A DNA stretch of 64,000 nt from Gaiellasilicea sp963730405 (GTDB lineage Bacteria > Actinomycetota > Thermoleophilia > Gaiellales > Gaiellaceae). A model generated the notes under the pieces. It was not told the DNA's origin. It made no database searches and saw only the letters and a program-made list of their open reading frames with translations. Below are positions 24,603-31,873 of the stretch, piece by piece. Position 1 is the first letter of the stretch. Each line of letters starts with the position of its first letter. The translations under genes were made by a program, and so were the position numbers. Location: positions 1 to 64,000 of the forward strand of contig CAVSRW010000003.1 in NCBI GenBank assembly GCA_963730405.1, written 5' to 3'.

Positions 24603-25292
24603 ATGCGCTCGGCGCTGATCACAGGAGGTTCCTCGGGCATCGGGCTCGCGATCGCGGCCATGCTCCGCGACGAGGGGTTCGAGCTCACGCTCGCATCGCG
24701 CACCGCGGAGAAGGTCGAGGCCGCGGCGGCGGAGCTCGGCGCGACTGCGATCGCGGCGGACGTCTCGAAGGCGGAGGACTGCGAGCGGGTCGTCCGCGAG
24801 CATGTCGAACGCGCGGGCGGGCTCGACCTGCTCGTCAACTCGGCCGGGGTCGGGATCGCCGGCCGGGTCGAGGACGCGCAGCTGAAGCACATCGACCGCC
24901 AGCTCGCGATCAACCTCCGCGGCCTCGTGCTGGTCTCGCAGGCGGCGATCCCGCACCTTCGCGAGACGAAGGGTTGGATCGTCAACCTCGCCTCGATCGC
25001 CGGGACGCAGCCGGTGCCGATCCTGCCGATCTACGCGGCGACGAAGGCGGCCGTGATCTCGCTGACGCACTCGCTCAACGCCGACCTCGACGACGACGGT
25101 GTGCGCGCGATCGCGATCTGCCCCGGCTTCGTGGACACGCCGATGGCCGAGTACTCGGGCCTGTCCACCGAGGAGATGATCAGGCCCGAGGACTGCGCCG
25201 AGGTCGTCCGGATGTGCCTCCGGCTCAGCCCGCGCGCGCGGGTGCCCCAGGTCGTGATCGAACGCGTCGGCTCGAGCGGCAAGATCGCATAG
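24603..25292 (+). CDS. Short-chain dehydrogenase/reductase
   Basis: 229 residues of classical SDR type: TGGSSGIGLAIA cofactor loop at the extreme N-terminus, NSAGVGIAG, the catalytic Ser (NLASIAG) and YAATK (Tyr, Lys), then PGFVDTPMAE. Arg in ASRTAEK suggests NADP(H) preference. Substrate unknown. The convergent ABC1-kinase gene ends 2 bp after it. Confidence 0.9.
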   Translation: MRSALITGGSSGIGLAIAAMLRDEGFELTLASRTAEKVEAAAAELGATAIAADVSKAEDCERVVREHVERAGGLDLLVNSAGVGIAGRVEDAQLKHIDRQLAINLRGLVLVSQAAIPHLRETKGWIVNLASIAGTQPVPILPIYAATKAAVISLTHSLNADLDDDGVRAIAICPGFVDTPMAEYSGLSTEEMIRPEDCAEVVRMCLRLSPRARVPQVVIERVGSSGKIA

Positions 25293-25294
25293 CG

Positions 25295-26887
25295 CTAGAG
25301 GTCGCCCGGCGTCCGCAGGATGCGCCAGAGCTCGAAGAGGCCGAGCGCGACCGAGAGCGCGAACCCGATCAGTGCGACCGTGTCGTTGACGCGGGCCATC
25401 AGCGCCGACGCGACGAGCAGCGCGGAGATGATCATCGCCGCGCCCAGCCGGTTTGCGACCGAGCGCGCCACGTGCTCGAGCTCCTCCAGGCCCGTCGGCT
25501 GGATCCCGACCTTGAGGGTGCCGGTCTCCAGCCGTCCCGCCAGCTGGCCGACCCGCCGCGGCAGCCGCAGCAACGGCTCCGCCTGCGTGTAGGCGAGCGC
25601 GAGGAGGTTCGAGGGCTCGAGCCGCTGCTCCGTCTCGCGCAGCATCACCTCGACGCCGCCCTCCTCGAGCAGCTCGATCGGGTCGAGCTCCGGGTCGAGC
25701 GACCGCGCGACCGAGTCCGCCTGGGAGAGCGTCTTGCCCACGAGCGCGAAGCTCGTCGGCAGCGCGATCCCGTGAGCGAGCGCAATCCGCTGCAGGTCGG
25801 CCAGCGCCTCGCCCGCCTTGATCCCGGAGAGCGGGCGCCAGTGATAGCGCGGCAGCTTGCGGCGGAGCTCGTGGATGAACCCCGCCTCGTCCGACTTCAG
25901 TGTCGTCAGCGAGAGTCCGAGGATCTGGTCGCCGACGTCGTCGGCCCGGTTCTGCGCGAGCGCGAGCAGCAGGAGCCCGAGCGCCCGGCGGGTGTCGTCG
26001 TCGAGCCTTCCGATCAGGCCGAAGTCGATCAGCGCCAGCCGTCCGTCCTCGGTGAGGAGGATGTTCCCGCGGTGCGGGTCGGCGTGGTAGACGCCGTGCA
26101 CGGTGATCTGCCGGACGTAGGCGCCGAAGAGCTCGCGCGCGAGCGTGGCGGCTCGCTCCGCTTCGAGGCCGTGGTCATCGGTCACACGCACGCCCGCGAT
26201 CCTCTCCTGCACCAGCACTCGCTCCGTGACGTACGGGTGCACGACCGCCGGCACGACGACGTGCTCGTGGTCGCCGACGACCTCAGCGATCAGCTCCGAT
26301 CCGTACGCCTCCTCGACGAAGTTCAGCTCGGCGGTGATGTGCGCCTCGAGCTCGTCGGCGAGCGCCGAGAGCTGCAGGAGCCGCGCGGTCTGGGAGCGCC
26401 CCTCCGCAAAGGACGTGAGCGAGCGGAGCAGCTCGAGGTCGAGCGCGACCTCCTCCTCGATCCCGGGTCGCCGCACCTTGACGACGACGTCGCGCCCGGT
26501 CCGGAGGAGCCCACCGTGAATCTGCGCGATCGAGGCGCACGCGAGCGGCTTCTCGTCGAGCCGGGCGAAGATCTCCAGCCCGATCTCCTCGTCGACGATC
26601 CCGCGAGCGACGTCGAACGGGAACGGCGCGACGTCGTCGACGAGCTGCTCGAGCTCCTCGATGTAGACGTCCGGAAGCAGGTCGGGCCGAGACGAGAGCA
26701 GTTGCCCGAGCTTGACGAAAGTGGTGCCGAGCTCTTCGAGCCCCTCACGAAAGGCCCGCGCGCCCTCGCGCGTCGCGGGCCGGTCGCCGACCGCGCCGAC
26801 CTCGCCGAGGATGCGCAGCAGCTTGCCGCGGCGCGCGACACGTCCGACCTCGAGTGCGCGCCGGGTCCGGCGTCCTCTCCTGCCCAT
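25295..26887 (-). CDS. ABC1/UbiB-family protein kinase-like protein
   Basis: 530 residues. Family hallmarks: FVKLGQLLSSRPDLLP (KxGQ), KPLACASIAQIHGGLL (Ala-rich nucleotide loop), VVVKVRRPG (Lys), EELNFVEEA-type region, YHADPHRGNILL (catalytic loop) and LALIDFGLIGRL (DFG). Two C-terminal transmembrane helices (about 470-520) anchor it. ABC1/UbiB ATPases support isoprenoid quinone biosynthesis or handling; menaquinone would be expected here. No quinone-biosynthesis gene is adjacent. Confidence 0.92.
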   Translation of the reverse strand: MGRRGRRTRRALEVGRVARRGKLLRILGEVGAVGDRPATREGARAFREGLEELGTTFVKLGQLLSSRPDLLPDVYIEELEQLVDDVAPFPFDVARGIVDEEIGLEIFARLDEKPLACASIAQIHGGLLRTGRDVVVKVRRPGIEEEVALDLELLRSLTSFAEGRSQTARLLQLSALADELEAHITAELNFVEEAYGSELIAEVVGDHEHVVVPAVVHPYVTERVLVQERIAGVRVTDDHGLEAERAATLARELFGAYVRQITVHGVYHADPHRGNILLTEDGRLALIDFGLIGRLDDDTRRALGLLLLALAQNRADDVGDQILGLSLTTLKSDEAGFIHELRRKLPRYHWRPLSGIKAGEALADLQRIALAHGIALPTSFALVGKTLSQADSVARSLDPELDPIELLEEGGVEVMLRETEQRLEPSNLLALAYTQAEPLLRLPRRVGQLAGRLETGTLKVGIQPTGLEELEHVARSVANRLGAAMIISALLVASALMARVNDTVALIGFALSVALGLFELWRILRTPGDL

Positions 26888-26909
26888 CCTCCGTGCTTGC
26901 CCGGCCCGA

Positions 26910-26935
26910 AAACGCCGGAAACGCCGGAAACGCCG
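26910..26935. repeat. Short tandem repeat (9-bp unit, 2.9 copies)
   Basis: The unit AAACGCCGG is repeated in the 52-bp gap between the ABC1 gene and the lipoprotein gene. It lies just upstream of the ABC1 start (minus strand CCGGCGTTT). No function is evident. Confidence 0.7.
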
Positions 26936-26939
26936 CGCT

Positions 26940-27830
26940 CTAGCCGAGCTTGCCGACCGCGGCGTCGAGCTCCCGGACGGACACCGTCCCCTCGAAGCGG
27001 TCGCGGATCTTCCCGTCCGCCCCGACGACGAAGACCCACGGCTCGGAGGGCAGCTTCCACTCCTTCACCCAGCGGTTCTCGCCCTTCGCCGGGTCGTTGT
27101 CCTCGTAGATCTCGACGTGGATGAAGCGGATCCCGTCGCCCGCGTGCTTGCGCCGCACGTCACTGACCACGTCGACGACCGGGCCGCAGGTCCGGCTCGT
27201 GCAGTACTTGGGAGTCGCGAAGGCGACCACGAACGGGGACTTCGCCGCGAGCGCTTCCGCGACGGAACTCTCGTACAGCTTCCGGTCGGGTGTCGTCGAG
27301 GTCGTGAGCTGCTCCAGCGTCGACGTGCGGAGCGTCGGGGTCTTCGAGGAGACGGCCGGCGCACCGACGGCCGGCGCCGCCGTCTTCTCCTTCACGACGA
27401 CGTTTCCCACCGCCTGGATCTTCCGGCCGCCCACCGGCTCGGCCAGGAGCCAGTACGTGCCCGGCTCGTCGAGCTCGAGGTTCGCGACGAAGACGGCGTC
27501 CGCCTCTCCCGGCTCGCTGCCCGAGACGCCGATCGGCTCCGAACGGGCCGTCGTCTGTGCGAACGGAACGGACTCGAGCCCGCGCGAGAGCCACACCTTC
27601 GCGGTGGGACGCGAGACGAGGCGACTCTGCCCGTCGACGACGAGAAAGGTGACGCGCACCTGGCCCGGCCCGAAGTCGGCTGAGCCGGGGACGATCGCGA
27701 CGTCCTCGCCGGGAGCGCGCCACAGCGCCTCCAGCGTCGGGGCGTCCGGCTCCTCCTGCGCTGAGGAGGAGCCGCCGCAGCCTGCCGCGATGAAGCAGGC
27801 GGCTAGAGCGAGAACCGCGGCGATACGCAC
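26940..27830 (-). CDS. Thioredoxin-like lipoprotein
   Basis: 296 residues from GTG 27830; TAGACT (27842-27837) lies six bases upstream. Lipobox FIAAGCGGS gives lipid anchoring at Cys18. A central beta domain (GPGQVRVTFLVVDGQSRLV... AVFVANLELDEPGTYWLLAEP) precedes a thioredoxin fold (about 190-296) with ATPKYCTSRTCGPVVDVV, a CxxxxC in place of CxxC, and EPWVFVVGADGKIRDRFEG. Likely an extracytoplasmic redox or copper-handling (Sco-like) protein; the wide Cys spacing leaves the activity open. Confidence 0.8.
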   Translation of the reverse strand: MRIAAVLALAACFIAAGCGGSSSAQEEPDAPTLEALWRAPGEDVAIVPGSADFGPGQVRVTFLVVDGQSRLVSRPTAKVWLSRGLESVPFAQTTARSEPIGVSGSEPGEADAVFVANLELDEPGTYWLLAEPVGGRKIQAVGNVVVKEKTAAPAVGAPAVSSKTPTLRTSTLEQLTTSTTPDRKLYESSVAEALAAKSPFVVAFATPKYCTSRTCGPVVDVVSDVRRKHAGDGIRFIHVEIYEDNDPAKGENRWVKEWKLPSEPWVFVVGADGKIRDRFEGTVSVRELDAAVGKLG

Positions 27831-27858
27831 GCGGCGAGTCTAGCCAGGCCGTAAGGGG

Positions 27859-27960
27859 CTAGCAGCCGTCCGACCAGCTGAGGAAGCGACCGAGGGCCGC
27901 ACCCCAGGAGGCGAAAAGGACGGACGCCGACAGAACGACGAACAGCAGGCGAGTCTTCAT
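27859..27960 (-). CDS. 33-residue secreted-peptide-like ORF after the HTH-TPR regulator
   Basis: ATG 27960 is preceded by a very strong Shine-Dalgarno (GGAGGAGG, 27971-27964) inside the 15-bp gap behind the regulator stop, so both are on one message. The product has MKTR, a 17-residue hydrophobic stretch (LLFVVLSASVLFASWGA), and a short tail ALGRFLSWSDGC ending in Cys. This is the layout of exported signalling pro-peptides (Phr, PapR, NprX type) encoded directly downstream of their TPR receptors. It could instead be an orphan small membrane protein. The ORF is too short for ordinary gene finders. Confidence 0.6.
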   Translation of the reverse strand: MKTRLLFVVLSASVLFASWGAALGRFLSWSDGC

Positions 27961-27975
27961 GTGCCTCCTCCTTTC

Positions 27976-29325
27976 TTAGAACCGCAGGTCCTGAAGGGCT
28001 TCGGCGGCATTCCGGTACAGCCGAGCTGCTTCAACATCCTCACCGCGCCGCGCGGCGAGGTCTCCCAACGCCACCCACGCACCTGCGCGGTGGCTGATCG
28101 ACGAGAGCTGCTCGAAGGTCGCGTCGGCGGCGCGGAACGCTTGCTCCGCGTCGTCGAGGCGATCCCGCTCGAGCAGCGACCGGCCGAGCACGATCTGTGC
28201 CTGGCCGATCTCGTCGAGGAAGTCTTCGCGGCCTTCGAGCAGCCGCAGCGCCTCGCGCGCGTGCTCCTCCGCCGCATCCCACTCGCCGAGGCGCAGGTGC
28301 ACCGTGGCGAGGCCGTTGACTGCCTGGCCGGCGTCTGCCTGCGAGTCGGCCTCGACCGCAACCGCGAACGACGCCTTCAGCTGCTCGATCGCGTCCTGCG
28401 GCTTCCCGAGCAGGAGGCTGAGGCCGCCGAGGTTGTTCAGCAGCCGGCCGACCGTGCGCTCGTCGTCGAGCTCCTGGAAGAGGCTCTTCGCCTTCTCCGC
28501 GTAGTTGCGCGCGAGCACCCAGTGGCCGGTGCGCTCGGCGACCAGCGAGGCCTGGAAGTAGGCGGCCGCCATCTTGCGGCGGTCGTCGACGCCCTCGGCG
28601 AGCTCGAGCGCGCGCTCGGCGTCCTCACGCGCAGCCTCGAAGTCGCGCTGCCGGCGATGGCAGCGGGAGCGCCAGTGGTAGATGTCCGACCGAAGTCCGT
28701 CGCACGGGAGATCCGAGCGCTCGGCGAGCGTGAGCGCCTCGTCGAGCAGCGCCACCGCCGTCGACGTGCTCGCACGCATGTAGCGGGCGACGCCGAGCCG
28801 GAAGACGATGTCGGCGCGGTCGACGTCGGAGAAGACGGAGCCCTCCGCGAGCGCGCGTGCGCCGTTGAGCAGGTCGGTCGCGGTGCGAACGTCGCCCTCC
28901 TGCAGGCGGGCCCAGGCCTCACCGGAACGGGTGCGGACGTCGAGCTCGACCGAGTTGGTCGCCGCGACGGCCTGGCGGACCTCGCCGTACGCCTCGACCG
29001 CCTCCTTGTAGCGGTACGCCTTGGACAGCGCCTCCGCACGGGCGAGCAGTGCCTCGACCCGGCTACGCTCATCCGTCGAGACGCCGCTCGAGAGGAACGC
29101 GGGGTCGACGTTCAGGCGCTGGGCCAGCCACTCGACCGTCTCGACGGTCGGGCGCGTCTTCCCGCGCTCGATCTGGCTGACGTACTCCTTCGAGAAGCGG
29201 TCTCCGGCGAGCTCGGTCTGCGTCAGCCCTGCGGCGACGCGAAGCAGGCGGAGCCGGTCGCCCAGGCGCGCGCCCGACGGGGCGGCGGCAGAGACGGTGC
29301 GGGGGGCAGCGGTGAACTCGGTCAT
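27976..29325 (-). CDS. XRE-type HTH + TPR transcriptional regulator (RRNPP-like architecture)
   Basis: 449 residues. HTH_XRE at about 20-80 (LGDRLRLLRVAAGLTQTELAGDRFSKEYVSQIERGKTRPT, NVDPAFL) followed by about nine TPR-like helical pairs (e.g. EAYGEVRQAVAATNS, ARNYAEKAKSLFQELDDE, WDAAEEHAREALRLLEG, DAEQAFRAADATFEQL). The length and order match peptide-binding regulators (PlcR, NprR, Rap families) best known from Firmicutes. No clear SD or TAnnnT precedes ATG, but the 5' region holds a TTCAC-N3-GTGAA palindrome. A 33-residue peptide ORF follows 15 bp later. Confidence 0.85.
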   Translation of the reverse strand: MTEFTAAPRTVSAAAPSGARLGDRLRLLRVAAGLTQTELAGDRFSKEYVSQIERGKTRPTVETVEWLAQRLNVDPAFLSSGVSTDERSRVEALLARAEALSKAYRYKEAVEAYGEVRQAVAATNSVELDVRTRSGEAWARLQEGDVRTATDLLNGARALAEGSVFSDVDRADIVFRLGVARYMRASTSTAVALLDEALTLAERSDLPCDGLRSDIYHWRSRCHRRQRDFEAAREDAERALELAEGVDDRRKMAAAYFQASLVAERTGHWVLARNYAEKAKSLFQELDDERTVGRLLNNLGGLSLLLGKPQDAIEQLKASFAVAVEADSQADAGQAVNGLATVHLRLGEWDAAEEHAREALRLLEGREDFLDEIGQAQIVLGRSLLERDRLDDAEQAFRAADATFEQLSSISHRAGAWVALGDLAARRGEDVEAARLYRNAAEALQDLRF

Positions 29326-29343
29326 GGCGACAGGAAACCTCGG

Positions 29344-29356
29344 TTCACGAAGTGAA
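29344..29356. promoter_or_regulatory. Operator-like palindrome in the regulator's 5' region
   Basis: TTCAC-GAA-GTGAA lies 18 bases upstream of the HTH-TPR ATG. Its half-site TTCAC is the same as in the longer inverted repeat at 29427-29458 (ATTCACTTGACC). An autoregulatory site for the adjacent HTH protein is the simplest reading. Confidence 0.45.
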
Positions 29357-29426
29357 GCGGGAATTGGAGTGACTCGCCTACCCCATTGCGGGGATCTTTC
29401 GGCTGATCGAGCGGAAGCAGGCGCAC

Positions 29427-29458
29427 GGTCAAGTGAATCTACAGCAATTCACTTGACC
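29427..29458. promoter_or_regulatory. Perfect 12-bp inverted repeat, operator candidate
   Basis: Arms GGTCAAGTGAAT and ATTCACTTGACC are separated by 8 bp. Each outer edge contains TTGACC on one strand, so the site overlaps -35-like hexamers in both directions and ends 7 bp before the -35 of the plus-strand promoter. A perfect 24-base match is far beyond chance for this length. Confidence 0.7.
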
Positions 29459-29465
29459 GAGCTAC

Positions 29466-29494
29466 TTGACTTTTTTGGACAGCGCCCTTACAGT
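29466..29494 (+). promoter_or_regulatory. Sigma70-type promoter driving the candidate sRNA
   Basis: -35 TTGACT (29466-29471), 17-bp spacer, -10 TACAGT (29489-29494). The -35 differs from consensus by one base. Predicted start near 29501. The spacer begins with a T5 run, unusual in this DNA. Confidence 0.65.
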
Positions 29495-29500
29495 GCGGCC

Positions 29501-29673
29501 AACTTGCACCGACCGACGCCAGGTTCGAGTGCAAGGGCGCGCCACCAAAAAGGCGACCGCCGCAACCGCAGGGCCGTGATCGAGCCGCAGGGTCACGTCA
29601 CTCGGAGTGTCGCCCAGTGGCAGCTTGCCTCAAAGGAACGTCCCCGGAGCCGCAGCCGGGGACGTTTCATTTT
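29501..29673 (+). ncRNA. Candidate small RNA of about 173 nt
   Basis: No convincing ORF lies between the promoter and the intrinsic terminator. The predicted RNA starts AA followed by a 5' stem CTTGCAC/GTGCAAG (29503-29509 with 29529-29535, 19-nt loop), an A5-containing single-stranded segment, further short stems (CGTGA/TCACG; CACT-CGG-AGTG) and the terminator hairpin. It matches none of the standard RNAs I can recognise (tmRNA, 6S, SRP, RNase P, tRNA). It is divergent from the HTH-TPR gene and adjacent to its probable operator. Confidence 0.55.
29637..29673 (+). terminator. Intrinsic terminator
   Basis: Perfect 11-bp stem (AACGTCCCCGG / CCGGGGACGTT) with an 8-nt loop, followed by TCATTTT. 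U-tailed hairpins are rare in this window, which strengthens the case for a discrete short transcript. Confidence 0.75.
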
Positions 29674-29682
29674 CCGGCGCAT

Positions 29683-29716
29683 GATCGAGCCATCCGCGGC
29701 AGCGGATGGCTCGATC
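29683..29716. terminator. Second strong hairpin, possibly bidirectional terminator
   Basis: Perfect 15-bp stem (GATCGAGCCATCCGC / GCGGATGGCTCGATC) with loop GGCA, 9 bp after the sRNA terminator; no U tract on the plus strand. A smaller GACCC/GGGTC hairpin follows at about 29724. It separates the sRNA from the convergent TetR gene; the rest of 29717-29798 looks empty. Confidence 0.55.
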
Positions 29717-29798
29717 GCGCGAAGACCCCTGAAGGGTCGGCCCGCCTCCCAAGACCAGTGGGATCGACCGCTCCGGCTTTGAGGTGTCGTTCCGCTTC

Positions 29799-30407
29799 TT
29801 AGCCGCTGCCGGTGAGCCAGCGGCGGCGTTCGGCGGCCATACGGCCGAAGTCGTCCGGGCCCAGGAGGCCGCCGAGGCGGTCGGCGAACGAGAGCAGGAG
29901 CGCAGCGCCGACGAAGATCCACGCCTCCGCGTCGGCATCGCGGTCGGCCGGGACGCCGCCCGCCGCCTGCGCACGGCGGACCGCGGCCGCGACGTAGTCG
30001 TGGACGTCGCGGAGCTGCTGTCGGAGGTAGTCGCGGATCCGCTCGTCCTCCTCGGCCTCGGTCAGCGCCTGGATCCAGAGCGTGACCGGCTTGACGCCGC
30101 CGGACGCGTGGAACTCACGTGACGCCTGGCCGATCGCGTTGATCGCCTCGCGGTCGCCGAGCTCCTCCAGCTTCGCGTCGAAGGCCGCCCGCAGGGCGGC
30201 CCAGGCCGACTCGAGGCAGGCGAGGTACAGGTCGCGCTTGGACGCGAAGTGGCGGTAGAGGATCGGCTCGGAGATCCCCGCCTCGCGGGCGATCTCCGCG
30301 GTCGTCGAGCCCCTGTAGCTGCCGCCGACGAAGACCCTGAGGGCCGCGTCGACGATCGCCTGCCGGCGCTCCGCGGCCGGTAGGCGCGTCTGTCCGATCG
30401 GGCTCAT
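29799..30407 (-). CDS. TetR-family transcriptional regulator
   Basis: 202 residues. N-terminal TetR HTH: RRQAIVDAALRVFVGGSYRGSTTAEIAREAGISEPILYRHFASKRDLYLACLESAW. The all-helical C-terminal domain (about 60-200) is the ligand pocket and dimer face. Its start overlaps the MFS pump gene stop by 4 bp; the pair suggests ligand-induced efflux. The likely operator is the palindrome at 31841-31873 in front of the pump. Confidence 0.92.
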   Translation of the reverse strand: MSPIGQTRLPAAERRQAIVDAALRVFVGGSYRGSTTAEIAREAGISEPILYRHFASKRDLYLACLESAWAALRAAFDAKLEELGDREAINAIGQASREFHASGGVKPVTLWIQALTEAEEDERIRDYLRQQLRDVHDYVAAAVRRAQAAGGVPADRDADAEAWIFVGAALLLSFADRLGGLLGPDDFGRMAAERRRWLTGSG

Positions 30408-31822
30408 GCGGCGAGCTCCACGGGCGCCTCCTCGTGCGTCGGCTCATGGCGTACGAGCGCGAACGCGACGATCGAGCCGGCGAACGCGATCAGCGCCGCG
30501 ACGAAGAGCGCCCGCTCGAAGCCCGCCATGAAGCCCTCGATCCCGGGCTTCCCGGATGCCTGGGCGGCGACGATCGCTCCCATCAGGGCGACGCCGATCG
30601 AGCCGCCGACCTGCCGCATCGCGTTCAGGACGGCCGCGCCGACGCCCGACTTGTGCACCGGGACGGCCCGGGTCGCCGCAGCAGCGGTCGGCGTCATCGC
30701 CAGCGCCATCCCGAGCCCGCCGGCGACGAAGCCCGGCAGCAGGTTCCAGAAGTCGGCATCGGTGCCGAGTTGCGAGAAGTAGAGCAGCTGGATCCCGAGC
30801 AGAACCATCCCGCCGGTCATCAGCCAGCGCGACCCGTACTTGTCGGACGTCTTCCCGGCGATCGGCGCGACGAGGATGATCAGGATCGTCATCGGCAGGA
30901 AGGCGGCGCCCGCCTCGACGGCCGAGTAGCCGAGCACGTTCTGCATGTAGAGCGAGACGAAGAAGAAGACGCCGAACATCGCGAGGGCGACGAGCAGCAT
31001 CGCGACGTTCGCGCCCGTGTAGGTGCCGCTGCGGAAGAGGCTCAGATCGAGCATCGGCGAGCGGCGGCGCTTCTCGATCACGACGAACGAGGTCAGCGAG
31101 ACGACCGCGACCGCGAACGAGCCGAGGATCAGGGCGGACGTCCAGCCGTGCTCGTTCGCCTCGATCAGGCCGTACGTGAGCGCGAAGAGGCCGAGCGCCG
31201 ACGTCGCGAGGCCGGGCAGGTCGAGGCTCTCGTGCGTGTCGTCCTTCGACTCCGTGATCAGGAGGTAGCTGGCGACGATCGCGATCACGCCGACCGGCAC
31301 GTTGACGAAGAAGATCCAGTGCCAGCTCAGATGCTCCGTCAGCAGGCCGCCGACGAGCGGGCCGATCGCGAGCGCGAGCGCCGAGACGCCGGCCCAGATC
31401 CCGATCGCCATCCCCCGCTGCCTCGGCGGGAAGGTGGCGGCGATGATCGAGAGCGTCGCCGGATTCATCAGCGCGGCGCCGGCGCCCTGGACGACGCGCG
31501 CCGCGATCAGCATCTCGCCGGAGTCGGCGAGGCCGCACCAGAGAGAGGCGCCGGTGAAGACGACGATCCCGACGACGAAGATCAGCCGGCGGCCGTAGGC
31601 GTCGGCGAGCTTGCCGCCGATGAGCATCAGCGCCGCGAAGGTGAGCGCGTAGCCCGTCACGATCCATTGGAGCTGGGAGAGGTCGGCGCCGAGATCCTCC
31701 TGGATCGCCGGCAGGGCCACGTTCACGACGGTGTTGTCGAGCATGATCATGAAGAGCCCGAACGAGACAGCCGCGAGCGTCCACCACTTGCGGCGTTCCT
31801 CTGAAAAGATTGAGAGAGCCAT
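30404..31822 (-). CDS. MFS drug efflux transporter, DHA2 (EmrB/QacA) type
   Basis: 472 residues with about 14 membrane helices. Motifs: DNTVVNVALPAIQEDLG (motif D1), GKLADAYGRRLIFVVGIVVF (motif A), AARVVQGAGAALMNPATLSII (motif B) and GPLVGGLLTEHLSWHWIFFVNVPVG (motif C). Proton-driven export of hydrophobic compounds is the family role. It precedes tetR in a leftward operon. Confidence 0.92.
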   Translation of the reverse strand: MALSIFSEERRKWWTLAAVSFGLFMIMLDNTVVNVALPAIQEDLGADLSQLQWIVTGYALTFAALMLIGGKLADAYGRRLIFVVGIVVFTGASLWCGLADSGEMLIAARVVQGAGAALMNPATLSIIAATFPPRQRGMAIGIWAGVSALALAIGPLVGGLLTEHLSWHWIFFVNVPVGVIAIVASYLLITESKDDTHESLDLPGLATSALGLFALTYGLIEANEHGWTSALILGSFAVAVVSLTSFVVIEKRRRSPMLDLSLFRSGTYTGANVAMLLVALAMFGVFFFVSLYMQNVLGYSAVEAGAAFLPMTILIILVAPIAGKTSDKYGSRWLMTGGMVLLGIQLLYFSQLGTDADFWNLLPGFVAGGLGMALAMTPTAAAATRAVPVHKSGVGAAVLNAMRQVGGSIGVALMGAIVAAQASGKPGIEGFMAGFERALFVAALIAFAGSIVAFALVRHEPTHEEAPVELAA

Positions 31823-31840
31823 GAGAATCCCTTCGCGCGA

Positions 31841-31873
31841 CGTTAGCGGGCACTAGGTTAGTGATCGCTAACG
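31841..31873. promoter_or_regulatory. 33-bp operator-like palindrome in the MFS/acyl-CoA synthetase gap
   Basis: CGTTAGCG-nn-CACTA-GGT-TAGTG-nn-CGCTAACG: two nested arm pairs around one centre, with only the inner dinucleotides unmatched. This size fits a TetR dimer or dimer pair. It covers the whole 38-bp divergent gap and runs 13 bp into the synthetase ORF from GTG 31861, so binding could shut both directions. Confidence 0.75.

Noticed and set aside
29482..29547. tRNA-like features (GCGCCCTT/AAGGGCGC, TTCGAGT, CCACCA) suggesting a tRNA or att site
   Set aside because: No D-arm, anticodon arm or proper T-stem can be drawn, and the total is only about 63 nt; the same bases are better explained by the promoter and 5' hairpin of the sRNA.
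29593..29974. Short minus-strand ORFs across the sRNA region
   Set aside because: Composition is Arg/Ser/Pro-rich, they traverse both hairpins, and they overlap the TetR gene end.
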